Origin: Sporolactobacillus inulinus
GTDB lineage: Bacteria; Bacillota; Bacilli; Bacillales; Sporolactobacillaceae
Assembly: GCF_006539285.1 (NCBI RefSeq)
Contig: NZ_BJMS01000013.1
Location: 1-41,432 of the forward strand
Direction of reading: 5' to 3'
Length of the DNA: 41,432 nucleotides
Below, in pieces: positions 28,661 through 38,236 of this stretch. The position numbers were made by a program, and so were the translations under genes. The notes beneath the pieces were generated by a model. It searched no databases. It was not told the origin of the DNA and was given only the letters and a program-made list of their open reading frames with translations. Position 1 is the first letter of the stretch, and every line of letters begins with the position of its first letter.

Positions 28661-30487
28661 GTGGTGCATGGCTATTTGCAACTTCAGGATCAAGTTATTG
28701 AAGAAATAAGGAAGTCCCTAGATATTGTTGATGTAATCGGCAACTATGTGCAATTAAAAAAGCAGGGCAAAAATTATATTGGTTTGTGTCCGTTTCACTC
28801 AGAACGTACGCCGTCTTTTTCAGTATCCCCGGATAAGCAGTTGTATCACTGTTTTGGCTGCGGCGCGGGCGGCAATTTATTTACTTTTATGATGGAGATC
28901 GAAGGAATGACTTTCTCGGAAGCCGCCCAATCTCTGGCAGACCGTGCCCATATTGATTTAGGGCCTTCTGTTTCTAAAAAGAATGCGTTCCGCAATCCCA
29001 ACGATCAGAAGAAAAAACAAACCATTGAGGGATTGGAATTATTAACAAAATTTTATCATTATTTGCTGACAACTGCAAAGTATGGTTCCCCCGGCATGCG
29101 CTATCTTGAAGAACGTGAATTTAATCAAGAAATGATTGAACGCTTTCGAATCGGATACGCTGTTGACCGTTGGGATGCGGTCACACATTTGCTGCAAAAA
29201 CGAAACATGAATCTGCAGTATATGTCAGACGCAGGGATCATTGCACAACGCGGTTTTGACAATAAGTATTTTGATCGGTTTAGAAACCGAATCATTTTTC
29301 CTATTTTTAATATGCGCGGTCAACCGGTTGCCTTTGGTGGGCGAACGTTAGGCGATGCCAAGCCGAAGTATCTGAATTCGCCGGAGTCGGATGTTTTTCA
29401 TAAAGGCAACATTCTCTATGGGTTTCACTTGGCACGTCCAGAAATTCGCAAAAGGAGCCAAGCGGTGCTGCTTGAAGGTTATGTTGATGTGGTGCGTGCG
29501 CATCAAGCTGGAGTAACCTGCAGCGTTGCTTCAATGGGGACCTCACTGACGGAGGCGCAAGCGGCCGCATTAAAGCGGATCGCCGATACAATTATTATTT
29601 GTTATGACTCAGATACGGCTGGAATTGAAGCGAGTTTCAGGGCGGCTGAAATGCTTCAAGGTGACGGTAAGGTCATCAAGATTGCAAAAATGCCGGAAGG
29701 ACTCGACCCCGATGACTACATTCGCAAGTTTGGCGGTGATCGATTTAAGAGTGATGTAATAGGGGCTAGTCAAACACTGATGACGTTCAAGATGAATTAT
29801 CTCCGCAGAAAAAGGAATCTGAGTGATGAAGGAGATCGGCTCCTCTACATTGAAGATGTATTGAGAGAACTGACTACCCAAAGGCGGGCAGTTGAACGGG
29901 ATCACTATCTTAGATTGCTCTCGGAGGAATTTTCAATTTCCATGGACTCCTTGAGAAAGCAGCTGCAGCAAATGACGGTTAAGGTGCAAAGACGCGACAA
30001 GAAGAGAATGCGTGTTGCACCCCTTGTCTCAAGCAATCGTATTCCTCCTGCATACGAAATGGCAGAGCGACGACTGCTCGCAAGAATGATGAGAAGCAGA
30101 GAGGTTTCCGATCGTGTGAGAGACTCATTGGGTGGTTCGTTTACCAGTGAGATCCATCAGGCATTAGCCGCCTATCTTTATGCATACTATGAACAAGGAA
30201 ATCCACCAGATGAAGGACTTTTTCTTCAGAAACTTGACGACCCGGCGTTGCAGCGCAAAGTGACGGAATTATCATTAATGCCGATGAGCGACCAGGTGGA
30301 TGAGCAGGAAATTGGCGATTGTATCAATCAAGTCATCAAACACGCAAAAGCGTCGCTAATTGCGGAAATGGAGCGCCAGCGAAAAGAATCCGAGCAAAGC
30401 GGTAATTACGAGCAGGCTGCGCGGCTTTTATCCGAGATAATCGACGCGAAGAAAAAGCTGAGTCAGGTTCAGGCTGAGCATGATTAG
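28661..30487 (+). CDS. dnaG: DNA primase
   Basis: 608-residue primase that makes RNA primers for replication. N-terminal CHC2 zinc ribbon (GLCPFHSERTPSFSV and YHCFGCGAGGN; Cys43, His46, Cys64, Cys67), RNA polymerase core with FRNRIIFPIFNMRGQPVAFGGR, TOPRIM with LLEGYVDVVRAHQAG and IICYDSDTAG, and a C-terminal helicase-binding domain (AERRLLARMMRS onward). GTG start at 28661 with only a weak AAGAAG upstream; GTG 28664 is an alternative. Middle gene of the yqxD-dnaG-sigA operon. Confidence 0.96.
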   Translation: MVHGYLQLQDQVIEEIRKSLDIVDVIGNYVQLKKQGKNYIGLCPFHSERTPSFSVSPDKQLYHCFGCGAGGNLFTFMMEIEGMTFSEAAQSLADRAHIDLGPSVSKKNAFRNPNDQKKKQTIEGLELLTKFYHYLLTTAKYGSPGMRYLEEREFNQEMIERFRIGYAVDRWDAVTHLLQKRNMNLQYMSDAGIIAQRGFDNKYFDRFRNRIIFPIFNMRGQPVAFGGRTLGDAKPKYLNSPESDVFHKGNILYGFHLARPEIRKRSQAVLLEGYVDVVRAHQAGVTCSVASMGTSLTEAQAAALKRIADTIIICYDSDTAGIEASFRAAEMLQGDGKVIKIAKMPEGLDPDDYIRKFGGDRFKSDVIGASQTLMTFKMNYLRRKRNLSDEGDRLLYIEDVLRELTTQRRAVERDHYLRLLSEEFSISMDSLRKQLQQMTVKVQRRDKKRMRVAPLVSSNRIPPAYEMAERRLLARMMRSREVSDRVRDSLGGSFTSEIHQALAAYLYAYYEQGNPPDEGLFLQKLDDPALQRKVTELSLMPMSDQVDEQEIGDCINQVIKHAKASLIAEMERQRKESEQSGNYEQAARLLSEIIDAKKKLSQVQAEHD

Positions 30488-30508
30488 TTATTAGAAGGAG
30501 GGGGTCAA

Positions 30509-31615
30509 ATGGCTGGAAAAGTCAGCAAGACGGATCAGGAAGTAACGGTAGAACAAGAAAAAGAACATTTGCTCGAACTCGGGAAAAAACGGGGTTCGCT
30601 CACCTACCAAGAAATTTCAAACCGGCTTGCACCATTTGATCAGGAAACGGAACAGATGGATGAATTCTACGAAACGCTTGCCGATCAAGGTGTAAACGTT
30701 ACGGATGAATCCGAAAGACCAGATTCCGATGATAAACATAAAGAAGAGGAATTCGATCTTAACGATTTAAGCGTTCCTCCGGGTGTCAAAATTAATGATC
30801 CTGTTCGCATGTATCTAAAAGAAATCGGGCGAGTAGATCTCCTGTCGGCAGACGAGGAAATCTCACTGGCGAAACGAATTAATGATGGCGATGAAAGTGC
30901 AAAGCGGAGACTCGCTGAAGCAAACCTCCGTCTTGTCGTCAGCATTGCAAAACGTTATGTCGGACGCGGCATGTTGTTCCTTGATTTAATACAAGAAGGA
31001 AATATGGGTCTTATGAAGACCGTTGAAAAGTTTGACTACACCAAAGGGTTTAAGTTTAGTACGTATGCAACATGGTGGATTCGTCAGGCAATTACCCGAG
31101 CAATTGCCGATCAAGCACGTACGATCCGTATCCCGGTTCACATGGTTGAAACGATCAACAAACTGATTCGTGTGCAGCGTCAGCAGCTTCAAGATCTTGG
31201 TCGCGAACCAACACCGGAAGAAATTGGTAAAGAAATGGAACTGCCACCGGAAAAAGTTCGGGAAATCTTGAAAATTGCGCAAGAGCCTGTTTCTCTTGAA
31301 ACACCAATTGGTGAAGAAGATGATTCGCATCTTGGTGACTTTATTGAAGATCAGGATGCAAAAGCACCTTCTGATGCAGCAGCCTATGAATTATTAAAGG
31401 AACAGCTTGAAGATGTTCTTGATACACTAACAGATCGCGAAGAGAATGTTCTGCGTTTGCGTTTCGGTCTTGATGACGGGAGAACGCGGACATTGGAAGA
31501 AGTCGGCAAAGTATTTGGTGTGACGCGCGAACGCATCCGCCAAATTGAAGCTAAAGCATTGCGGAAACTTCGTCATCCAAGCAGAAGCAAACAACTAAAG
31601 GATTTTCTCGACTAA
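30509..31615 (+). CDS. sigA: RNA polymerase sigma factor SigA (RpoD)
   Basis: 368-residue housekeeping sigma factor. Region 1.1-like N-terminus ([10 protein letters not shown]), region 1.2 [21 protein letters not shown], region 2 with [23 protein letters not shown] and [20 protein letters not shown] (promoter -10 recognition), region 3, and region 4.2 with [30 protein letters not shown] (-35 recognition). Recognises the TTGACA/TATAAT promoters found throughout this window. Strong AAGGAGGGGG site, 21 bases after dnaG; terminator follows. Confidence 0.98.
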   Translation: MAGKVSKTDQEVTVEQEKEHLLELGKKRGSLTYQEISNRLAPFDQETEQMDEFYETLADQGVNVTDESERPDSDDKHKEEEFDLNDLSVPPGVKINDPVRMYLKEIGRVDLLSADEEISLAKRINDGDESAKRRLAEANLRLVVSIAKRYVGRGMLFLDLIQEGNMGLMKTVEKFDYTKGFKFSTYATWWIRQAITRAIADQARTIRIPVHMVETINKLIRVQRQQLQDLGREPTPEEIGKEMELPPEKVREILKIAQEPVSLETPIGEEDDSHLGDFIEDQDAKAPSDAAAYELLKEQLEDVLDTLTDREENVLRLRFGLDDGRTRTLEEVGKVFGVTRERIRQIEAKALRKLRHPSRSKQLKDFLD

Positions 31616-31628
31616 GCCTTTCACGGCC

Positions 31629-31653
31629 GCTCCCAATGGGGAGCTTTTTTTTT
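31629..31653 (+). terminator. Terminator of the sigA operon
   Basis: GCTCCC, loop AATG, GGGAGC, then nine T. Confidence 0.95.
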
Positions 31654-31792
31654 GCCGAAGTCTCTGCGTTTCGGCTAGTGTTCGATTACTGTATATTTTA
31701 ATTAGATTGTGTGCCGGATGCAAATCGAAACATGGACAAAAAAGTAAGGTAAAGGAAGAGAATATACCTTATTTCTCTATTCTAATCGATGT

Positions 31793-31806
31793 TGTAAACG
31801 TTATCA
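31793..31806. promoter_or_regulatory. Candidate cre site (CcpA operator) upstream of trmK
   Basis: TGTAAACGTTATCA matches every fixed position of the catabolite-responsive element consensus TGWAANCGNTNWCA. It lies in the AT-rich 247-base gap between the sigA terminator and trmK, about 95 bases before the trmK start. I cannot place the promoter confidently, so whether the site is in a position to regulate is unknown. Confidence 0.45.
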
Positions 31807-31901
31807 ATTGGTATTTTGAAAATTTAACTGTTTTGGGATATGGATTCGTTTGTGATACCATAACAGTGGCAAATCGAAAGTTTGAACTAAGGACTGTGAG
31901 T

Positions 31902-32609
31902 ATGGAAAAAATACATTTATCTCCTCGATTGGATTGCGTGCTTCATTTTGTTCCTAGAGTTGAATGCTTGGCGGACATTGGTTCGGATCATGCCCATCTG
32001 CCTTGCCGGGCGGTACAAATTGGCAGAGTTGATTCAGCGATCGCGGGAGAGGTGCGGCCAGGTCCGTTGTATCAATCCACAGTAAATGTTGCAAAACAAG
32101 GTCTTCAAGACCGAATTGATGTGAGGCTTGGTGACGGACTTGATGTGCTTCGAGAGCAAGGAGAAGCGAGCGCAATCTCCATTGCCGGTATGGGCGGCGA
32201 ATTGATAGCCGATATATTGGAACGCGGCAAGAAAAAAATCGGTAAGAAAACGGTACTTATCTTGCAACCGAATAGTCGCGAACCACGTGTCAGGCGTTGG
32301 CTTGATCATAATGGCTGGATTATTTCTGATGAAGCAATTGTCAATGAAGGGCATCATGTCTATGAAGTGATTCGGGCGTGTCAAGGCTATAAACCGAAAT
32401 CATTATCAGAGCTGGAACTGATGATGGGTCCGGTGCTCTCATCGAAACAAGAGCGATTATTCATTAAAAAATGGAAAAATAGAGAACGCAGACTTAGCAG
32501 CATCCTAAAGGCACTCCGGAATACAAAGCAATCCGATGAGGTACTGAAAAAAATAGAAGAAAGTCAAAAAGAACTGCACTTGATTCACTCCTATTTCGAA
32601 AACAAATGA
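31902..32609 (+). CDS. trmK: tRNA (adenine22-N1)-methyltransferase TrmK
   Basis: 235-residue SAM-dependent methyltransferase (YqfN) that makes m1A22 in tRNA. N-terminal Rossmann domain: LSPRLDCVLHFVPRVECLADIGSDHAHLP (motif I DIGSDHAHLP given within), IAGEVRPGPL, GDGLDV, ISIAGMGGELI and LQPNSREPRVRRWL; then a C-terminal coiled coil (SSKQERLFIKKWKNRERRL onward). Start ATG 31902, 8 bases after AAGGA; the frame is open far upstream but that part has no coding look. Overlaps the nif3 frame by ATGA. Confidence 0.94.
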   Translation: MEKIHLSPRLDCVLHFVPRVECLADIGSDHAHLPCRAVQIGRVDSAIAGEVRPGPLYQSTVNVAKQGLQDRIDVRLGDGLDVLREQGEASAISIAGMGGELIADILERGKKKIGKKTVLILQPNSREPRVRRWLDHNGWIISDEAIVNEGHHVYEVIRACQGYKPKSLSELELMMGPVLSSKQERLFIKKWKNRERRLSSILKALRNTKQSDEVLKKIEESQKELHLIHSYFENK

Positions 32610-32635
32610 GCGCAGGAAGAAAGGAAGCGAACGGT

Positions 32636-33760
32636 TTGGTAAATTGGATTTCCGGCGAACGTTTAATTCAACGATTTGAAGAATGGGCACCGAAAAAGCT
32701 TGCTTATGAAAAGGATAAGATAGGTCTTCTCGTCGGAACGTTGCATAAAGAGGTGAAACGTGTGATGGTTACCTTGGATGTGCTCGAAAATGTTGCCGAT
32801 GAAGCAGCAGATAAGCAGGTTGATTTAATCATTGCTCACCATCCATTGATCTTTCGCCCGCTTAAAAACGTGCGCTCTGATGAAGGACAAGGGAAGATTG
32901 TTACAAAATGTATTAAAAATGACATCGCTGTTTATGCTGCGCATACAAATCTTGATCTTGCTGATGGCGGTGTCAATGATATGCTTGCCGCACAACTTGG
33001 GTTGAAGCATGCGCAAATTTTGCAGCCCACTTACCATGAACCGTTGTATCAGCTTGTCGTTTATGTACCGCAAAGTCATGCGGAAAACGTTCGCCATGTG
33101 ATCGGAGATGCAGGCGTGGGTTCGATCGGAAACTACAGTCATTGCAGTTTCTCTTCTTCAGGAACCGGTTCTTTTCTCCCGCATTCGGGTGCCCATCCAT
33201 ATCTCGGTTCTGTAGGGAAGGTGGAGCAAATGGATGAACAGCGGATTGAGGCCATTGTTCCCGAACATTTGCTGCGTAAAGTAGTCGCCAGAATGGTTAA
33301 GGCACATCCCTATGAGGAGCCTGCCTATCAGGTGATCCCGATTCAAAATGAGGGGAAAGCTTATGGCCTCGGCAGAATTGGAAAACTTCAGGAAGCAATG
33401 CCTTTTGAACGCTATTGCCGTCTTGTCAAGGAGCAACTAGGGATTGACGGACTGCGCGCGGTTGGTGCGGCAGATGCGATGATTCGCACTGTGGCGGTGT
33501 CAGGAGGCGATGGAAACAGCTTGATTCCCTATGCAAAGTATAGGGGAGCAGATGTGCTGATTAGCGGCGATATTTATTATCACACGGCTCATGATGCATT
33601 ATTGTGCGGACTTCATGTCATTGATGCGGGTCACTATATCGAGCGTGTGATGAAGATCGGTGTGCAGCAATATTTAAGTCGTGTGATTGAGGAAGAGCGG
33701 TTTGACACAGAGGTAGTGATTTCAGAATCGGTAACCAATCCGTTTCGATTTATTGTTTAA
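32636..33760 (+). CDS. Nif3-like dinuclear metal center protein (YqfO)
   Basis: 374 residues of the Nif3/YqfO family with the middle PII-like insertion of the longer Gram-positive members (LYQLVVYVPQSHAENVRHVI to AHPYEEPAYQVIP). Metal ligands are in IIAHHPLIF and YAAHTNLDLADGGVND, and in the C-terminal half ISGDIYYH and DAGHYIE. I moved the start to the TTG at 32636 because AAGGAAG is 8 bases upstream and the resulting N-terminus (MVNWISGERLIQRFEEWAPK) is collinear with B. subtilis YqfO; the ATG at 32606 has no binding site but would overlap trmK. Some members have GTP cyclohydrolase-like activity; function here unproven. Confidence 0.9.
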   Translation: MVNWISGERLIQRFEEWAPKKLAYEKDKIGLLVGTLHKEVKRVMVTLDVLENVADEAADKQVDLIIAHHPLIFRPLKNVRSDEGQGKIVTKCIKNDIAVYAAHTNLDLADGGVNDMLAAQLGLKHAQILQPTYHEPLYQLVVYVPQSHAENVRHVIGDAGVGSIGNYSHCSFSSSGTGSFLPHSGAHPYLGSVGKVEQMDEQRIEAIVPEHLLRKVVARMVKAHPYEEPAYQVIPIQNEGKAYGLGRIGKLQEAMPFERYCRLVKEQLGIDGLRAVGAADAMIRTVAVSGGDGNSLIPYAKYRGADVLISGDIYYHTAHDALLCGLHVIDAGHYIERVMKIGVQQYLSRVIEEERFDTEVVISESVTNPFRFIV

Positions 33761-33789
33761 TTAGGAAAGCGAATGGCAGAAGCTATATA

Positions 33790-33827
33790 AGTAAGCCCTC
33801 TCAGATAAAGAAATGAGAGGGCTTACT
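33790..33827. terminator. Hairpin between convergent nif3 and aroB
   Basis: A perfect 14-bp stem (AGTAAGCCCTCTCA with its complement) around a 10-base loop, lying between two convergent genes. There is no T tract on either side, so it may terminate or protect 3' ends rather than be a standard intrinsic terminator. Confidence 0.6.
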
Positions 33828-33896
33828 GCAGAACGGTGCTCGCTTGATCAAAGCCGTGCTGATGCAATGATCACATGTCTATAGCGGCGATCCTGA

Positions 33897-34979
33897 TCAG
33901 TCACTGTTCGGCGCCTTTTTCCCCGTGAGAAATAATTCAGCTTGACTGATCGGGATTGAGTGCATGGCGGGTCGACCCGGCGCTTCTAGGTAGACGAGAG
34001 TAAGCCGGCCGCCATGATTTTTCTTATCATTAGTGATTTGACGGTAAACGTCGGCAGTGCTCATCAGCGATGATTTTAGCGGGAGTCCCGTTTGTTGGAG
34101 CCGCTGAACCAAGCCATCCAAAGTGCCGTGTTTTGTCAAACCGTAATTAGCGAAGCACTGGGTTATTTGAACCATTCCAATGCTGATTGCTTCACCATGA
34201 GCTAACGCTCCCTCGGAAAGCAGTTCAATTGCATGACCGATGGTGTGTCCAAAGTTCAGGATCTGCCTGAGTCCAGATTCTTTTTCATCCTTGCAGACGA
34301 TCTTTGTTTTATAGGCAATGCTTTGATGGATGAGCGGTTCCGCCTGTGTGACAATGTCTTCCGGACGGTGCACCTCACCCGTCATCTGCCAAAATGCTCC
34401 ACCTTCTAATGCGGACATTTTGACAATCTCGGCATAACCTTCACAGATATAACGCTGTGGTAGTGTTTGCAGCGTATCAGGGTCAATGAAAACTGCATCC
34501 GGCTGGTGAAACGTTCCAACAATATTCTTCGCAGTATCTAAGTTGATCGCCGTTTTTCCACCAACGCTGCTGTCCACTTGTGCTAACAGCGAAGTAGGAA
34601 CTTGAATGTAAGCAATACCGCGCATATAGGTTGAGGCGATGAATCCGGCGAGATCACCGACAACGCCGCCGCCAAGTGCAAGCACACCATCTGATCGTGT
34701 GAACTGATTGTTTGTCAGCGATCGGTATAACTGCACCGCGGTTTCCCAACTTTTGGACGATTCTCCAGAAGGTACTTGAAAAGTAGCGGTGCGAAATCCG
34801 GCTGCCTCCAATTGCCGAACGATGCGTTCCTGATACAGAGGCGCAACATGGTGGTCACTGACCACGGCTATTTTACGCGGCGACCAGATCCCGGTGAGCA
34901 GTGACCCCAGTTGTTGGAGAACTCCGCGTTCAATGAAAATGGGGTACTTCTTATGCGGCAGTGCAACAAAGCGTTTCAC
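33897..34979 (-). CDS. aroB: 3-dehydroquinate synthase
   Basis: 360-residue NAD- and zinc-dependent enzyme converting DAHP to 3-dehydroquinate, second step of the shikimate pathway. LALGGGVVGDLAGFIASTYMRG and TSLLAQVDSSVGGKTAINL bind NAD and substrate; zinc ligands lie in CEGYAEIVK (Glu), FGHTIGHAIE (His) and LAHGEAISIGM (His). GTG start at 34979 after GGGAGG; the ATG 27 bases upstream lies inside aroF. Two bases separate it from aroF. Last gene of the tkt-aroF-aroB operon. Confidence 0.95.
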   Translation of the reverse strand: MKRFVALPHKKYPIFIERGVLQQLGSLLTGIWSPRKIAVVSDHHVAPLYQERIVRQLEAAGFRTATFQVPSGESSKSWETAVQLYRSLTNNQFTRSDGVLALGGGVVGDLAGFIASTYMRGIAYIQVPTSLLAQVDSSVGGKTAINLDTAKNIVGTFHQPDAVFIDPDTLQTLPQRYICEGYAEIVKMSALEGGAFWQMTGEVHRPEDIVTQAEPLIHQSIAYKTKIVCKDEKESGLRQILNFGHTIGHAIELLSEGALAHGEAISIGMVQITQCFANYGLTKHGTLDGLVQRLQQTGLPLKSSLMSTADVYRQITNDKKNHGGRLTLVYLEAPGRPAMHSIPISQAELFLTGKKAPNSD

Positions 34980-34981
34980 AT

Positions 34982-35983
34982 TCAATCCTCCCACGTTGCC
35001 ATACATTGACGAAGTGCGGCCACGCGCTTCGTCATGGTCAGATACGTATCGGGCTTGAGCGCTTGCGGACCATCGGACATTGCCTTTTCAGGATGATCAT
35101 GAATTTCAACGATCATACCGCTGGCGCCGGCCGCAGTACCTGCATACGCGGCGGGCGCAACCAAATCCCAAGCGCCAACGGCATGACTTGGATCAACAAT
35201 GACCGGATAATGCGTCAGCTTTTGCAAAACTGGGACAGCTGCTACATCAAACGTATTTCTCGTGTACTGATGATCAAAAGTCCGGATGCCGCGTTCAATC
35301 AAAATAATGTTGGTATTGCCTCCGCTGGCGATATACTCGGATGCATTTAGCAGATCGTCAATGGAAGCGGACATCCCACGTTTCAGAGCAACGGGAATGC
35401 GGGTTTTGCCCACGGCCTTTAGCAAAGAAAAGTTTTGCATATTCCGTGCACCGATTTGCATCACATCCGTGTATTCTGCGACGAGCGGCACATGGGATTC
35501 ATCCATAACTTCGGTAATGACATCCATTCCATTTTCATCCGCAGCTTTGCGTAAGTAGCGCAAGCCTTCCTCACCAAGACCTTGGAAGGAGTAGGGTGAG
35601 GTTCGTGGTTTAAATGCGCCGCCGCGCAGAATGGATGCGCCGCCTTGGTGGGCAACCTCAGCCATACGGCGAATATGATCTTCCGACTCAACGGAACATG
35701 GGCCGGCCATGATTGTAAAGGTCTTGGCGCCAATTTCCGAATGCGGCAGCTTAATCACGCTGTCTTCAGGATGAAAACGGCGGCTTGCTTGAACATAAGA
35801 CGGCGTTTCCGCAATGATTTGATCAATGGCCTCGGCTTCTTGATCCGAAAAAGGGTAGTGATCAAGTCCGACAACCGCCATGCGCAAACCGAAAATAAAT
35901 ACTTGCTTGTGCAACTGGTTGAATTTTGTTTGAAAAGCGTGCTTAATTTCCGGTGTCACGGTTTGTTTAAACGTAATAATCAT
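34982..35983 (-). CDS. aroF: 3-deoxy-7-phosphoheptulonate synthase (type I-beta DAHP synthase)
   Basis: 333-residue DAHP synthase joining PEP and erythrose 4-phosphate, first committed step of aromatic biosynthesis. Catalytic barrel blocks: ASRRFHPEDSVI, MAGPCSVES (metal Cys), ILRGGAFKPRTSPYSFQGLG, VMQIGARNMQNF, VALKRGM, RGIRTFDHQYTRNTFD, VDPSHAVG (metal His) and MIVEIHDHPEKAMSDG. The N-terminal 80 residues are a ferredoxin-like regulatory domain (MIITFKQTVTPEIKHAF, GLRMAVVGLD) as in the Thermotoga enzyme, which is feedback inhibited by Tyr and Phe, instead of the chorismate mutase domain of B. subtilis AroA. 55 bases after tkt. Confidence 0.95.
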   Translation of the reverse strand: MIITFKQTVTPEIKHAFQTKFNQLHKQVFIFGLRMAVVGLDHYPFSDQEAEAIDQIIAETPSYVQASRRFHPEDSVIKLPHSEIGAKTFTIMAGPCSVESEDHIRRMAEVAHQGGASILRGGAFKPRTSPYSFQGLGEEGLRYLRKAADENGMDVITEVMDESHVPLVAEYTDVMQIGARNMQNFSLLKAVGKTRIPVALKRGMSASIDDLLNASEYIASGGNTNIILIERGIRTFDHQYTRNTFDVAAVPVLQKLTHYPVIVDPSHAVGAWDLVAPAAYAGTAAGASGMIVEIHDHPEKAMSDGPQALKPDTYLTMTKRVAALRQCMATWED

Positions 35984-36030
35984 TTCATTTACCTCACTTC
36001 ATAGGATTTTAACGATGTTTCCATTGATCG

Positions 36031-36058
36031 CTCCAGCTTCAGTTGGATGGAGCTGGAG
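36031..36058 (-). other. Hairpin at the tkt stop codon
   Basis: CTCCAGC pairs with GCTGGAG across the tkt stop. No T tract follows on the minus strand, so it is more likely an mRNA processing or stability element between tkt and aroF than a terminator. Confidence 0.4.
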
Positions 36059-38060
36059 AACTGATAAGCTGCAAGTAGTGATTGGCAATCTCTTTTTTGG
36101 TAAATCCGTAATGATTCAGCAGTTCAGCAGCAGAACCGCTGGCGCCAAAGGTGTCTACACCAAGCCGGATGCCCTCTGTTCCTACATAGCGTTCCCAACC
36201 GAGCGTTGCTCCCATTTCGATTGACATTCGGCGACGGACACAGGACGGGAGCACCGATTCACGGTAAGGCTTACTTTGTTGTTCGAAACGATCAAAGCAA
36301 GGCAAGGAGACGACAGAAACGTCATGCCCTGACTGCTTCAAAAGCTGCTGAGCTGCAATGGCGAGCTGGACTTCCGAGCCGGTCGCAATCAAGATCCCTT
36401 CAGGCATTGCACCCGTTTGTGGCGAAAGCACGTAGCCGCCGCGGCGGACCCCTTCACGCGCGCATTCTGCCGAGAATTGTAAAACCGGCAATTTCTGGCG
36501 AGACAGCACTAAGACTGTGGGTTGATGGAACGAATCCATAGCCGTTTCCCAGGCGGCAACGGTCTCGTTTGCATCTGCAGGGCGAATCAGTGAAATTCCC
36601 GGCATTGCTCGCAAACTCATGAGTTGTTCGACCGGTTGATGGGTTGGACCGTCTTCGCCAACGGCAATGGAATCATGCGTGAAGACATAGATTACCGGAA
36701 GCTTTTGCAAAGCAGCAAGCCGAATTGCTGGGCGCATGTAGTCGGAGAAGACAAGAAAGGTTCCTCCAAATACTCTGCTGCCACCGTGAAGCACGATGCC
36801 GTTTAGTAGTGCTCCTTCAGCGAATTCACGAACACCGAAAGCGATGTTTCTACCGTTTCGATCGGCAGCACTGAATAAATTGCTGTTTTCGATATCCGTT
36901 TTGTTTGAACTGGCCAAGTCTGCAGAACCGCCCCATAGATAAGGAACTTTGGCAGCAAACATTTGGATCATACGTTGACTCACTTCGCGGCCCGATGCCT
37001 CGATTCCAACGGCATATTGTGGTAGAAACGTCCCCCAAGCGATGGACGGCGTGTTGCTGAGCGATTGTTTTAATTGTTTGGCTTGTTCAGGATAATCGAT
37101 CGACCATTGATCGATACGGCGGTTCCATTCGGCTTCAGCGAGCTTGCCGCGCCGCGCAACACAATCCGCAAATCGCTCATAGACCTGTTTGGGAATAGTG
37201 AATTCCGGGGAATGCCAATTGAGTCTGCTGCACAACGAAGCGATTCCGTCGGCACCAAGCGGCATACCATGAACACGATTCGTTCCTTGTCCGGGCGCGC
37301 CAAACCCGATTATGGTGCGCACCTCGATCAAGGTTGGGCGCATGTTCTGCTCTTTTGCCCGACAAATTGCAGCATCAATTTCAGCTAAATCATTTCCATC
37401 CTCTACGCGTTCATAGTGCCAACCATAGCTTTTGAAGCGTTTCTGAACGTCATCCGAATAAGCGCGCTTTGTTTCACCGTCGAGCGAGACCTGATTCGAA
37501 TCGTACAGGACAGTCAATTTGCTCAGTTTCAAGTGCCCGGCAAGACTAGCTGCTTCGTGAGAGACGCCTTCCATTAGATCGCCGTCTCCACACAGCGCGA
37601 AGGTGCGATGATTGATCACTTCCGTTTGCTTCGCACGATACATAGAAGAAAGGTGTGCTTCAGCCATTGCCATACCGACGGCCATTGCTAAGCCTTGCCC
37701 AAGCGGGCCGGTTGTTGCTTCGACGCCGCATGTTGTTCCGTATTCAGGATGGCCCGGCGTTTTACTGGTCAACTTACGAAACTGTTTTAAATCATCGATC
37801 GTCAGATTAAATCCTGACAAGTGAAGCAGACTGTACAGCAGGGATGATCCGTGCCCTGCCGACAAAACAAATCGATCGCGATCAAACCATTTTGAGTCCT
37901 CCGGGTTCAACCGCAAATGATTGCGCCACAAAACATAAGCCATTGGGGCAGCTCCAAGCGCCAATCCCGGGTGCCCTGAACCCGCTTGCTCAATGCACGC
38001 GCAGCTCAGCATTCGTACCGCATTTACACATAATTGATCAATAGGATCATTGTTCATCAT
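36039..38060 (-). CDS. tkt: Transketolase
   Basis: 673-residue thiamine diphosphate enzyme of the pentose phosphate pathway, here placed to supply erythrose 4-phosphate to the next gene, aroF. Motifs: [39 protein letters not shown], the ThDP/Mg motif [19 protein letters not shown], then [20 protein letters not shown] (catalytic Glu), [19 protein letters not shown]-like segment and the C-terminal [16 protein letters not shown]. Full length for the family. ATG after GGAAGGAGTGAAGCA. Its long leader carries the aromatic leader peptide and three terminator-like hairpins. Whether it is the only transketolase of the genome cannot be told here. Confidence 0.95.
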   Translation of the reverse strand: MMNNDPIDQLCVNAVRMLSCACIEQAGSGHPGLALGAAPMAYVLWRNHLRLNPEDSKWFDRDRFVLSAGHGSSLLYSLLHLSGFNLTIDDLKQFRKLTSKTPGHPEYGTTCGVEATTGPLGQGLAMAVGMAMAEAHLSSMYRAKQTEVINHRTFALCGDGDLMEGVSHEAASLAGHLKLSKLTVLYDSNQVSLDGETKRAYSDDVQKRFKSYGWHYERVEDGNDLAEIDAAICRAKEQNMRPTLIEVRTIIGFGAPGQGTNRVHGMPLGADGIASLCSRLNWHSPEFTIPKQVYERFADCVARRGKLAEAEWNRRIDQWSIDYPEQAKQLKQSLSNTPSIAWGTFLPQYAVGIEASGREVSQRMIQMFAAKVPYLWGGSADLASSNKTDIENSNLFSAADRNGRNIAFGVREFAEGALLNGIVLHGGSRVFGGTFLVFSDYMRPAIRLAALQKLPVIYVFTHDSIAVGEDGPTHQPVEQLMSLRAMPGISLIRPADANETVAAWETAMDSFHQPTVLVLSRQKLPVLQFSAECAREGVRRGGYVLSPQTGAMPEGILIATGSEVQLAIAAQQLLKQSGHDVSVVSLPCFDRFEQQSKPYRESVLPSCVRRRMSIEMGATLGWERYVGTEGIRLGVDTFGASGSAAELLNHYGFTKKEIANHYLQLISSPAPSN

Positions 38061-38105
38061 TGCTTCACTCCTTCCTGTTCTTTTTTTACTGAGTTTTGAT
38101 AACTG

Positions 38106-38143
38106 AAAAAAATCCCGCGGGTTACGTAAACCGCGGGATTTTT
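38106..38143 (-). terminator. Attenuator terminator just before tkt
   Basis: On the minus strand a 13-bp stem (AAAAATCCCGCGG with its complement, 10-base loop) is followed by a seven-T run; it ends 45 bases before the tkt start. Since it lies between the leader peptide and tkt in the same transcript, it must be read through for expression. It could also stop transcripts coming from the other side. Confidence 0.85.
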
Positions 38144-38167
38144 CTCCGGATCATTTCACCGGATAAA

Positions 38168-38220
38168 GGAAAAAGCCGCACAGTTTATTGACCTTATATC
38201 GGACAACATCGATGCGGCTT
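38168..38220 (-). terminator. Second terminator-like hairpin in the tkt leader
   Basis: AAGCCGCA pairs with TGCGGCTT on the minus strand, with an inner TTG.CC/GG.CAA pairing, followed by TTTTTCC. A palindromic reading on the plus strand (T run on the other side) would also allow it to end plus-strand transcripts. Confidence 0.65.
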
Positions 38221-38236
38221 GTTTTTTATGATGCAT

